NCBI RefSeq assembly: GCF_014472415.1
Contig: NZ_JACSZV010000015.1
Coordinates: 52,087-116,086, forward strand
Length of the DNA: 64,000 nucleotides
Source: Pseudomonas sp. N40(2020)
GTDB taxonomy: Bacteria > Pseudomonadota > Gammaproteobacteria > Pseudomonadales > Pseudomonadaceae
Reading direction: 5' to 3'
Made by a program: the position numbers and the translations under genes. A model generated the notes under the pieces. The model made no database searches, was not told the DNA's origin, and saw only the letters and a program-made list of their open reading frames with translations. Shown piece by piece: positions 8,163-15,800 of this stretch (within the stretch, counting starts at the first letter, position 1; every line of letters begins with the position of its first letter).

Positions 8163-8426
8163 ATGACTAGATCAGCCACTGACAGCGTTGCGTCTGAAGT
8201 TCGCCAGCTCGCCAAAGAACATGAGATTACCGCCGACCGCGACAGCCTGAGCCACATGGCCGTTACGATTACGCGCTTGGCCGGTGATGTCGTGGAACTG
8301 GACAGTGTTGAGCAAATGCTCGTCAACCTCAAAAGAAAAGGCGTACTGAGCAAGACAGAGCTCATGGCCTTTCAAGGGCGCTACCTGCAGGAAAAAAGGC
8401 GTTGTAAAAAGCAGATCAGCGCATGA
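8163..8426 (+). CDS. Small protein preceding Fic (putative antitoxin or partner)
   Basis: An 87-residue, largely helical and charged protein starting at the ATG at 8163 after GAGGGG at 8150-8155. Its stop overlaps the Fic start by four bases (ATGA at 8423-8426), the usual arrangement for a Fic antitoxin and toxin pair. I do not find the inhibitory [S/T]xxxE[G/N] motif typical of VbhA/FicA-type antitoxins; the nearest is SVASEV near residue 8. A repeated signature is ELDSVEQMLVNLKRKGVLS followed by a Gln/Arg-rich end. The antitoxin role is inferred from position only. This segment is less GC-rich than its surroundings, which hints at transfer. Confidence 0.7.
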   Translation: MTRSATDSVASEVRQLAKEHEITADRDSLSHMAVTITRLAGDVVELDSVEQMLVNLKRKGVLSKTELMAFQGRYLQEKRRCKKQISA

Positions 8427-9160
8427 CTTTCGACCCCTTCGGCGATTTCGAGACTGAAGGTTATCTTCAAAACTCGCTCAAACTCAAAGACCCCATTGAA
8501 GTAAAAGAGTCTGAGCACCTCTCCTTCGAAGCCAGCATCGACGACGCTCTTGCCTATCTCGCCAGGAAGAAGCCTATCGACTACAACACAGTCCTCAAAA
8601 CACACGAAATCCTTTTCTCCGGTTTTTATCCTTGGGCGGGGAAAGACAGGAATGAACTGGTCCCCCATTTGGCGGTTTTCAAGGGAACGAAGGATGATCC
8701 TCATCACACGATATTTGAGCGTCCCGACCTTATCAAAAGGTCGGTCGAATACGCGCTTGAACTTGCGGCAAACAAGAAACGCTTCCGGACTCGGCCTGGC
8801 GAGGTAATGGGCCAGTTGGCTTCTGCGCACCCTTTTCTCGATGGCAATGGCCGCACCATCCTGCTCATTTACATGGAGCTGTGCTTTCGGACCAGATTCG
8901 CCATCGATTGGTCAAAGACGAGCAAGGATGACTATTTGCGGGCACTCAGCGACGAGATTCGAGATCCGTTTCACGGCCATCTGGATAGCTACCTGGCGCC
9001 TTTCATCATCGATATCACCACCCGTGAGGAATGGCCGGAAATGATTGGCGGCATAAAAGGACTGGATGGTTTGGATAAGGACGGCATTTCGTACCAGAGT
9101 CTGGATGATCCCGAGGTTCAGCAGCTCTACAAAACGTATCGGGTGATGCCTCTCGAATAG
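8423..9160 (+). CDS. fic: Fic domain protein (AMP-transferase toxin-like)
   Basis: The 245-residue protein carries the complete Fic active-site motif HPFLDGNGR, with catalytic His136, plus the upstream FSGFYPWAGKDR segment and flap region. Fic enzymes usually transfer AMP from ATP to a hydroxyl of a target protein; bacterial toxin versions modify targets such as gyrase or EF-Tu and stop growth. The full motif predicts activity. The partner gene overlaps its start. No own inhibitory [S/T]xxxE[G/N] helix was seen at either end. The module of 1166 bases lies exactly between the two ycaC direct repeats. Target and regulation are unknown. Confidence 0.9.
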   Translation: MTFDPFGDFETEGYLQNSLKLKDPIEVKESEHLSFEASIDDALAYLARKKPIDYNTVLKTHEILFSGFYPWAGKDRNELVPHLAVFKGTKDDPHHTIFERPDLIKRSVEYALELAANKKRFRTRPGEVMGQLASAHPFLDGNGRTILLIYMELCFRTRFAIDWSKTSKDDYLRALSDEIRDPFHGHLDSYLAPFIIDITTREEWPEMIGGIKGLDGLDKDGISYQSLDDPEVQQLYKTYRVMPLE

Positions 9161-9213
9161 CATGACTTCCCGATGAATCGCCACTGGAATGTGGATTCAG
9201 ACTTCAACGGGCA

Positions 9214-10011
9214 AAAGCCTGCTTTTAAGGGCAGGCTTCTGGCATTGCAGCGTTGGCTTACTTCTGCTGAGCGGTCAGCGCCGCATAGCCATTCATCAAA
9301 TTGCGGTAGTTCGGAATTCGCTGCGACAGCAAGTTACCCAGCCCTTCAATGTCGTTGCGCCAGTCGCGGTGCAGCTCACAGGCCACCGAGAACCAGTTCA
9401 TCATCTGTGCGCCGGCCTGGGTCATGCGGTTCCACGCGGCTTGTTGCACGGTGGTGTTGAAGGTGCCGGAGGCATCGGTCACCACGAACACATCAAACCC
9501 TTCCGCCAGCGCCGACAGGGTCGGGAACGCTACGCACACATCCGTCACTACACCGGCAATGATGATCTGCTTGCGGCCGGTGGCCTTGATTGCCTTGACG
9601 AAGTCTTCGTTGTCCCATGCGTTGATCTGGCCGGGGCGAGCGATGTACGGCGCGTCGGGGAACATCTCTTTCAGCTCCGGTACCAGCGGGCCGTTCGGGC
9701 CTTGTTCGAAACTGGTGGTGAGGATGGTCGGCAGTTCGAAGAACTTGGCCAGATCGGCCAGCGCCAGCACGTTGTTCTTGAACTCGTTCGGCGAGAAGTC
9801 CTGTACCAGAGAAATCAAACCGGTCTGGTGATCGACCAGCAGAACTACGGCGTCGTCTTTGTTCAGGCGGTTGTAGGTTGGAGTGTTCATCTGTGCGTCC
9901 CTTTGTAATTGTGGAAGTTCGTTTGCGTTCAAGATGGGCACAGATTACTGAGACACTGAAACGGGATAAATCGGCTGAAAAGCGTTTCTCCGTCAACTCA
10001 GAAGAGACAAT
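9214..10011. repeat. 798-bp direct repeat, copy 2 (ycaC plus flanks)
   Basis: This is the second copy of the segment at 7250-8047, in the same orientation. The left end cuts in just beside the terminator stem, so the T tract that follows the stem in copy 1 is replaced by other sequence. The right end stops 102 bases before the diguanylate cyclase gene. Confidence 0.95.
9258..9890 (-). CDS. ycaC: YcaC-like isochorismatase family hydrolase, copy 2
   Basis: This copy encodes the same 210 residues as the gene at 7294-7926, with Leu instead of Val at residue 44. Asp20 and Cys119 are kept, so it should be functional. Its upstream 120 bases are also identical or nearly so, and both copies should have the same promoter. 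It reads towards the Fic gene, convergent with it, and its terminator stem is not followed by the T run present after copy 1, so read-through antisense into fic is possible. Confidence 0.92.
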   Translation of the reverse strand: MNTPTYNRLNKDDAVVLLVDHQTGLISLVQDFSPNEFKNNVLALADLAKFFELPTILTTSFEQGPNGPLVPELKEMFPDAPYIARPGQINAWDNEDFVKAIKATGRKQIIIAGVVTDVCVAFPTLSALAEGFDVFVVTDASGTFNTTVQQAAWNRMTQAGAQMMNWFSVACELHRDWRNDIEGLGNLLSQRIPNYRNLMNGYAALTAQQK

Positions 10012-10113
10012 CAATTCATACTGAATCTTGCTCTGACAACAACCCGACCTTCCTGGCGATCCTTGTCATACTGTTGCCATGCATTACGTTGAATCGAAAC
10101 CAAGGAGATGTTC

Positions 10114-11682
10114 ATGCTCGGACGCCACCCGCCAGAGCGGAACGCTGACAAGCTCACCTCCCCCGCTGCCCTGAAAGCCGTGAGGGCGGGATCGACTTTT
10201 CGCCTCACGGTCAGTTTCATGCTGGTGGTGGTCGTTGCCTTTCTGGCAGTCGAGAGCTGGCGGACATGGCGCGACTATCGCGCCGCTTTCGCCTCCGCGC
10301 GCGACTCAGTTACCAACCTGACCCGCGCGACGGCTCAACATGCCGAAGACACCATTCGGCAAATGGATGTGCTGACGGCGGCCCTCAGCGAACGGATCGA
10401 AGGCGATGGTCTGCAAAACCTCGATGTGCCGCGCATTCACAAACTGCTGGTGCAGCAATCGACAATCATGCCGCAGTTGCACGGCTTGTTTATCTACGGG
10501 CCTGACGGACAGTGGATCGTGACCGACAAGGAGGTCACGCCCGAGACTGCTAATAACGCCGACCGCGATTATTTCCAGTACCACCGCACCCATGACGATC
10601 GGCAAGTGCGCATTGGCGAGGTGGTCGAAAGCCGCTCCACCCACGACCTGATCATTCCCATCTCGCGCCGCCTGAATAATCCCGATGGCTCGTTCGCCGG
10701 TGTACTGCTGGGCACGATCAAAGTGAGCTATTTCGTCGACTACTACGGCGACTTCAGGATCGACGACAAAGGCGCGCTGGTGTTGGCCAAACGTGACGGC
10801 ACAATCCTCGTGCGCCGCCCGTTCATTGCGTCAGTGATCGGCAAGAGCCTGGCCAACAGCGAGATATTCAAGACCTACCTGCCCAACTCCAATGTGGGCA
10901 TCGCGCAAGTGCGCGCCGTCATCGACGACACCGAACGTCTGTACGGCTATCGCGCCCTCAGCACTTATCCGCTGGTGGTGGAGGCCGGGCTTTCCCAGGA
11001 ATCGATCATCGAACCATGGCGCCAGGACTTGCTGAAAAACGGCTTCGTGCTGGTGTTTCTGATCCTGGTGCTGACTTGCTTCGGCCTCATCGTACTGAGC
11101 CAACTGCGCCAGCGCATGGCGATGGAGCGGGAAATCCGCCACGCCCACCAGACCATGCGCGACATGGCGCTGACCGACAGCCTCACCGGACTTGGCAACC
11201 GGCGCCGACTGGACAATGCGCTGGCCGATGAAGTCCGTCTGGCCCGGCGCCAAGGCTCGGCACTCTCGCTGATCATGCTCGATGTCGACTACTTCAAACG
11301 CTACAACGACCAATACGGACATGCCGCCGGAGATGACTGCCTGAGCGCGGTCGGACGCGCGATCCAACAAGCGGTCAAGCGTCCGGGTGACTTGGCCGTG
11401 CGCTACGGCGGCGAGGAGTTCACCGTGCTGTTACCCAATACCGATAGCGATGGAGCGATTCAGGTGACCGAAGATATTCTGCAAACCATACGCTCGCTCA
11501 GAATGGAACACGCCAGGCACCCTTTGGGCTATGTCACGGCCAGTGCCGGGATTACCACGCGTCATCCGGTCGATGACACGGTCACGCCTGCCACCTTGCT
11601 GAAATCGGCGGATACCTGCCTGTACCAGGCCAAGCAACAGGGCAGAAACCGTTGGTGCTCAACGGCTCCGGTTATGAGCTAA
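10114..11682 (+). CDS. Membrane diguanylate cyclase with dCache sensor
   Basis: A 522-residue inner-membrane protein. TM1 at about 31-49 and TM2 at about 309-330 bracket a periplasmic double-Cache (PDC) sensor with FIYGPDGQWIVTD and a YFQYHR segment. The cytosolic GGDEF domain has GGEEF at 432-436 and a complete inhibitory RxxD site (RPGD) exactly five residues before it, so it should make c-di-GMP and be feedback inhibited. The start at 10114 is chosen because AAGGAG at 10102-10107 is six bases away; the ATG at 10108 directly abuts that site. It sits between the ycaC/fic region and the lipopeptide locus. A link to motility or biofilm control is plausible but not shown. Confidence 0.92.
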   Translation: MLGRHPPERNADKLTSPAALKAVRAGSTFRLTVSFMLVVVVAFLAVESWRTWRDYRAAFASARDSVTNLTRATAQHAEDTIRQMDVLTAALSERIEGDGLQNLDVPRIHKLLVQQSTIMPQLHGLFIYGPDGQWIVTDKEVTPETANNADRDYFQYHRTHDDRQVRIGEVVESRSTHDLIIPISRRLNNPDGSFAGVLLGTIKVSYFVDYYGDFRIDDKGALVLAKRDGTILVRRPFIASVIGKSLANSEIFKTYLPNSNVGIAQVRAVIDDTERLYGYRALSTYPLVVEAGLSQESIIEPWRQDLLKNGFVLVFLILVLTCFGLIVLSQLRQRMAMEREIRHAHQTMRDMALTDSLTGLGNRRRLDNALADEVRLARRQGSALSLIMLDVDYFKRYNDQYGHAAGDDCLSAVGRAIQQAVKRPGDLAVRYGGEEFTVLLPNTDSDGAIQVTEDILQTIRSLRMEHARHPLGYVTASAGITTRHPVDDTVTPATLLKSADTCLYQAKQQGRNRWCSTAPVMS

Positions 11683-11814
11683 TAACGCCTTCATTAAACC
11701 GTCGCTCAAACGTTGTACTAGGATAAGAACCAATTTCTGCAATTTTCGTCGCTCAAGGACATCGTCGACAAAGTCGCAGGAGTGTTAGCCCCCGCAAACT
11801 CATGGATGATGTAA

Positions 11815-12564
11815 ATGAATTCATACCTGTTCCCTCACATCGGCAAAGTCATCGCCAGCACCGGTAGCCGTCATTTCCCGCGCATGCTGCATGACCTGAT
11901 CCTCACTCAACTGGCAGTCGATGCCACGCACATCCGCCAGATGCGTGTTGAACCGGTGGGCCGCACCGCGACCCGCAGTGAACCGGAACCCATGAAAGAG
12001 CCGGCGTTGTTGGCCGAAACGGTATTTTCCGACCACAGTGTCGCGGCGGTCGACGATTTGCCTAATCCGGAATCATCGACCGCCGCCGAGGCTTCGCAAC
12101 TGCACCTGACCCGGCGCAAGGACGGTTACCGCTACGTGATTTCGGTATACCGCAACGGCCAGTCGCAACGCTTCTCCGCGCAGGAGCGCAGCCTGTTGCA
12201 GGACATCTCCCCGGTTCTGTTGCCGATGGTGGAAAAGCACATCGATGCACTCCAGCCAGCCAACCCTTGTGCAGAAAACCCGGGCGAAGCTGCCGAGGGC
12301 ACGGGACTGGAAACCCTGCGGGCGCGCTTCAATGAACGCTTGCAGCAATTGGGGTTGAGTCTGTCCAATCGTGAAACCGAAGTGTGCATCGGCCTGCTTG
12401 CAGGACGTACTGCGCCGGAGCTGGCCGAGCAATTGCAGTTGAAGGTCAACACGGTAGAGAGCTATCTCAAGCGCGCGGCGATCAAGTTGGGGATCAGCGG
12501 GCGGCATTCGTTGATGCGCTGGATGTATTCGCCGCAGGAAACTTCGGCTTCCACGGCGGCCTGA
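11815..12564 (+). CDS. LuxR-type regulator flanking the lipopeptide operon (ViscBCR/SyrF-like)
   Basis: This 249-residue protein has a LuxR helix-turn-helix at about 181-235 (LSNRETEVCIGLL to ESYLKRAAIKLGI) and no recognisable acyl-homoserine-lactone or receiver domain. Regulators of this build (SalA, SyrF, ViscBCR, PsoR types) stand beside Pseudomonas lipopeptide NRPS genes and activate them. It is convergent with macB, 60 bases away, at the end of the NRPS-macAB operon. Its partner at 44231-45025 lies at the other end and shares the same C-terminal signature SGRHxLxxWM. The N-terminal half is not a known domain. No strong ribosome site is visible before 11815. Confidence 0.85.
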   Translation: MNSYLFPHIGKVIASTGSRHFPRMLHDLILTQLAVDATHIRQMRVEPVGRTATRSEPEPMKEPALLAETVFSDHSVAAVDDLPNPESSTAAEASQLHLTRRKDGYRYVISVYRNGQSQRFSAQERSLLQDISPVLLPMVEKHIDALQPANPCAENPGEAAEGTGLETLRARFNERLQQLGLSLSNRETEVCIGLLAGRTAPELAEQLQLKVNTVESYLKRAAIKLGISGRHSLMRWMYSPQETSASTAA

Positions 12565-12575
12565 CAAAAATCCCA

Positions 12576-12608
12576 CCTGTAGGAGCTGCCGAAGGCTGCG
12601 CCTACAGG
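12576..12608. repeat. REP-like palindrome between luxR and macB
   Basis: CCTGTAGGAGC and GCGCCTACAGG form an inverted repeat with one mismatch around CTGCCGAAGGCTG. The same core recurs at 37232-37318 and 62532-62612. It lies between two convergent genes and could form a shared transcript end. Confidence 0.8.
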
Positions 12609-12624
12609 AATTCGGTGAGTACCA

Positions 12625-14583
12625 TCAGTCGCGGGCCAACGCCTCGATCGGATCAAGCCGTGAAGCATTGCGCGCCGGCACAAAACCAAACACAACGCCG
12701 ATCAGCGTCGAGCAAACCACCGCTGTCAGCACCGATGCCAGCGAGAACACCATCTCCCATTCTTTGATAAATACTGAAAACAAGTGGCCAATGGCGTAGG
12801 ACAGCGAAATCCCGATCGCCCCGCCCAACAGACAGACCATCACCGCCTCCACCAGAAACTGCTGACGAATATCCGATTGCCGGGCGCCGACCGCCATGCG
12901 AATCCCGATCTCGCGAGTACGCTCGGTCACCGACACCAGCATGATATTCATCACCCCGATACCGCCGACCACCAGCGAAATCACCGCAATCAACGACAGC
13001 AGCAATGCCAGCGAGCGACTGGTTTTCTGCACGGTCTGCATGATGCTGTCGAGGTTATTGGTGAAAAAATCCTTGGTGCCGTGGCGTTGCAGCATCAGTT
13101 TGTTGACGTGTTCATCCACCACGTTGCTGGGTTGGCCGTCCTTGAGCCGCACGCTGATGCTGTCCAGGTAGCGCTGGCCCAACAGGCGCCCGGCAGCAGT
13201 TTCGTAAGGCACCCAGACGTTGAGCGACTTGCTCGCAGCGAACAGGTTTTTGTTCTCGGCGGCCACACCGATCACCGTACAAGGCAAGTTGCCGATCAGG
13301 ATCACTTGCCCCAACGGGTCGACATGTTCGCCGAACAGCCGAAGCCGGGTTTTGTGATCGATCACCGCCACCTGTGCCTGGCGCCGGGCGTCGCTTTCAC
13401 TGAACGGGATACCGGCCTCCATCTTGATACCGCGTACCTGAAAGTACAGGTCGCCGACACCATTGACCTGCGCATCCAGATCAATATTGCGATAACGCAG
13501 CAGCAGGTTTCGGCCGACCACCGGCGTGGCGCTGTCGACGTAATACAGCTGATTGAGGGCGGCAACGTCAGCGGGCACCAGGGTTTCGATGGCCGTCGAG
13601 CGGCTGTCGCCAAAACTGGTGCCGGAATAGATATCGATGGTGTTACTGCCGATCGCCTGAATGTCCTTCAACACGTAACGTTTGGCACCCTCGCCGATTG
13701 CCGAGATCGACACCACCGACGTAATGCCGATTACGATGCCAAGCATGGTCAGCAAGGTGCGCATGCGGTGCGAAACCAGCGCGACCCAGGCCATGCTGAA
13801 CGCTTCCTTGAACAAACCGAGGCTGGCGACCAGGCGTCGTCCAGCGGTGGATTTGGCAGGGACCGCTTCGTCGCCTGACAGCTGCGCCGTGTCGCGCTCG
13901 TTGCGTCGGTCGCTGAGGATCTCACCGTCACTGACCTCAATGATGCGCTCGGCGTTGGCCGCGACTTTCGGGTCGTGGGTCACCAGGATCACCGTATGCC
14001 CGGCAGCGTGCAATTCCAGCAGAATGCGCATGACCTCTTTGCCGCTGGTGGTATCGAGAGCCCCCGTTGGCTCATCGGCAAGGATCACATCACCGCCGTT
14101 CATCAACGCCCGAGCGATACTCACCCGCTGCTGCTGCCCGCCGGACAGCTGACTCGGTCGGTGGCTCAGGTGCCCTTGCAGACCCAATCGCGCCAACAAT
14201 TCCCGAGCGCGGGCATGACGTTGCAGCTCCGGGATGCCCGCGTAGATCGCGGGCATCTCGACGTTATGCATGGCACTCAGGTGCGGCAGCAGGTGATAGC
14301 GCTGGAAGATGAAGCCGAAGTAGTCGCGACGCAATGCCGCCAGGGCCTCGTTATCGAGGTCACGGGTTTCCTGACCGTTGATCCTGTAACTGCCGGCGGT
14401 GGCGTAATCGAGGCAGCCAAGAATGTTCATCAACGTCGACTTACCGGAGCCAGAGGCGCCAATGATCGCGACCATTTCCCCGGCATGGATCGTCAGGTTG
14501 ATGTCCTTCAACGCGAGAAACTCACGGTCGCCGGCGGTAAAGCTGCGGCTAATCCCGCTCAGTTGCAGCAAGGGCTCGTTCAT
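12625..14583 (-). CDS. macB: MacB-type ABC exporter, ATPase-permease fusion
   Basis: The 652-residue protein has an N-terminal ABC ATPase with Walker A GASGSGKST (about 42-50), signature LSGGQQQR and Walker B ILADEPTGALD. A first membrane segment follows near 270-295, then a large periplasmic domain and three C-terminal membrane segments, the usual MacB layout. It couples ATP use to export from the periplasm through MacA and an outer-membrane factor. The ATG at 14583 starts two bases after the macA stop; an in-frame TTG at 14589 would overlap it. Its place behind three lipopeptide synthetase genes points to lipopeptide export (PleB/PvdT-like role), by analogy with viscosin and arthrofactin loci. 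Confidence 0.93.
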   Translation of the reverse strand: MNEPLLQLSGISRSFTAGDREFLALKDINLTIHAGEMVAIIGASGSGKSTLMNILGCLDYATAGSYRINGQETRDLDNEALAALRRDYFGFIFQRYHLLPHLSAMHNVEMPAIYAGIPELQRHARARELLARLGLQGHLSHRPSQLSGGQQQRVSIARALMNGGDVILADEPTGALDTTSGKEVMRILLELHAAGHTVILVTHDPKVAANAERIIEVSDGEILSDRRNERDTAQLSGDEAVPAKSTAGRRLVASLGLFKEAFSMAWVALVSHRMRTLLTMLGIVIGITSVVSISAIGEGAKRYVLKDIQAIGSNTIDIYSGTSFGDSRSTAIETLVPADVAALNQLYYVDSATPVVGRNLLLRYRNIDLDAQVNGVGDLYFQVRGIKMEAGIPFSESDARRQAQVAVIDHKTRLRLFGEHVDPLGQVILIGNLPCTVIGVAAENKNLFAASKSLNVWVPYETAAGRLLGQRYLDSISVRLKDGQPSNVVDEHVNKLMLQRHGTKDFFTNNLDSIMQTVQKTSRSLALLLSLIAVISLVVGGIGVMNIMLVSVTERTREIGIRMAVGARQSDIRQQFLVEAVMVCLLGGAIGISLSYAIGHLFSVFIKEWEMVFSLASVLTAVVCSTLIGVVFGFVPARNASRLDPIEALARD

Positions 14584-14585
14584 CG

Positions 14586-15734
14586 TCAAGACCCCGCCAC
14601 GGTCGACACCGGATCACCGATCACCACGCGGTCGCCCTCGGCCAGACCGTCATTGACCTGCACCTTGACGTTGTTGTTGATCCCGGTCTGCACATTGCGC
14701 GCCTGTGCCTGGCCCTTGGCGTCCAGCACGCGTACTGGAAAACTGCCGTCGCTGTTGCGCGGCCCCAGCGCTGCCACCGGAATGGTCAACACGGATTTGG
14801 CGGTATCCAGCACCACCCGCACCTGCGCGGTCATCGAGATGCGCAAGCGATGATCCGGGTTGGGCACCTCGAACAGTGCGTTATAGAACACCGCCGTGTT
14901 CTGTTTTGGCGTGCCGGCGGGCGGCGTTTCGAGAAAGTTCTGCGGTGCCGGTTCAGTGCCGCGCAGCTTGCCGTAATAGCGTTTGTCCTCGCCGAGAATG
15001 GTGAAATACACCTCCTGCCCCGGCATGATATGAATCACGTCGGCCTCGGAAACCTGCGCCTTGACGGTCATGGTGTCCAGATCCGCCAATTTCAGCAGGA
15101 TCGGCGCCAACTGGTTTGCGATAACGGTCTGGCCTTCTTGAGTAACGATGCCGACCACGTCGCCATCGATCGGCGCGACGATTCGTGTGTAGGCCAGGTT
15201 GACCTTGGCGGTGTCGATCTGGATGTGCGCACTCTTGATCTGCGCGTCCAGTGACATCAGATTGGCCTGCTGCACTTCGTAGTCAGACTGCGCGGTTTCG
15301 AAGTCCTGGCGCGAGATCGACGCGTCGTCCTGCAAGTTCTTGTAGCGTTCGTAAATCGCCTTGGTCTGCCTGAGTTGGGCCTGCGTGGCGCGTTTTTGCG
15401 CTTGCAGGTTTTCCTCATCGACCTGGGCTTGACGCAGGGTGTTCTGCAACACCAGCGGATCGATTTCTGCCAGCCACTGGCCCTTTTTCACCTTGTCGCC
15501 CACCTTGACCTTGAGCGACTTCAACTGGCCGGACACTTGCGCACCGACGTCCACCTGCTTGATGCCTTCGAGCAACCCGGTGGCCAGCACCGCGTTTTCG
15601 ATATCACTGCGTTCAACCGTGGCAGTCAGGTACTGCGGCGCCTCGGCCGGCGCCTTTACCGCATAGAACACCAACCCGGCCAGCGCCACCAACGCCAATC
15701 CCATACCGACTTTGCGCAACTTCGACTTTTCCAT
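14586..15734 (-). CDS. macA: MacA-type periplasmic adaptor (membrane fusion protein)
   Basis: The 382-residue protein starts MEKSKLRKVG, followed by one N-terminal membrane segment (about residues 8-26), a lipoyl/barrel-sandwich half (DVGAQVSGQLKSLKVKVGDKV), a long coiled-coil hairpin (about 100-170), the second lipoyl half (TRIVAPIDGDVVGI) and a beta-barrel domain. It links the MacB pump to an outer-membrane channel. The start is 66 bases from the end of NRPS gene 3 on the same strand, so it probably shares the NRPS transcript. A TTG-initiated form four codons longer is possible. The outer-membrane partner is likely the protein at 45098-46507. Confidence 0.93.
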   Translation of the reverse strand: MEKSKLRKVGMGLALVALAGLVFYAVKAPAEAPQYLTATVERSDIENAVLATGLLEGIKQVDVGAQVSGQLKSLKVKVGDKVKKGQWLAEIDPLVLQNTLRQAQVDEENLQAQKRATQAQLRQTKAIYERYKNLQDDASISRQDFETAQSDYEVQQANLMSLDAQIKSAHIQIDTAKVNLAYTRIVAPIDGDVVGIVTQEGQTVIANQLAPILLKLADLDTMTVKAQVSEADVIHIMPGQEVYFTILGEDKRYYGKLRGTEPAPQNFLETPPAGTPKQNTAVFYNALFEVPNPDHRLRISMTAQVRVVLDTAKSVLTIPVAALGPRNSDGSFPVRVLDAKGQAQARNVQTGINNNVKVQVNDGLAEGDRVVIGDPVSTVAGS

Positions 15735-15800
15735 AAATGACCACAAGTCCGTTCAGGATTGAACCCGGCCAGCGGCCGGGCTCTGGTAGATAAACAACAC

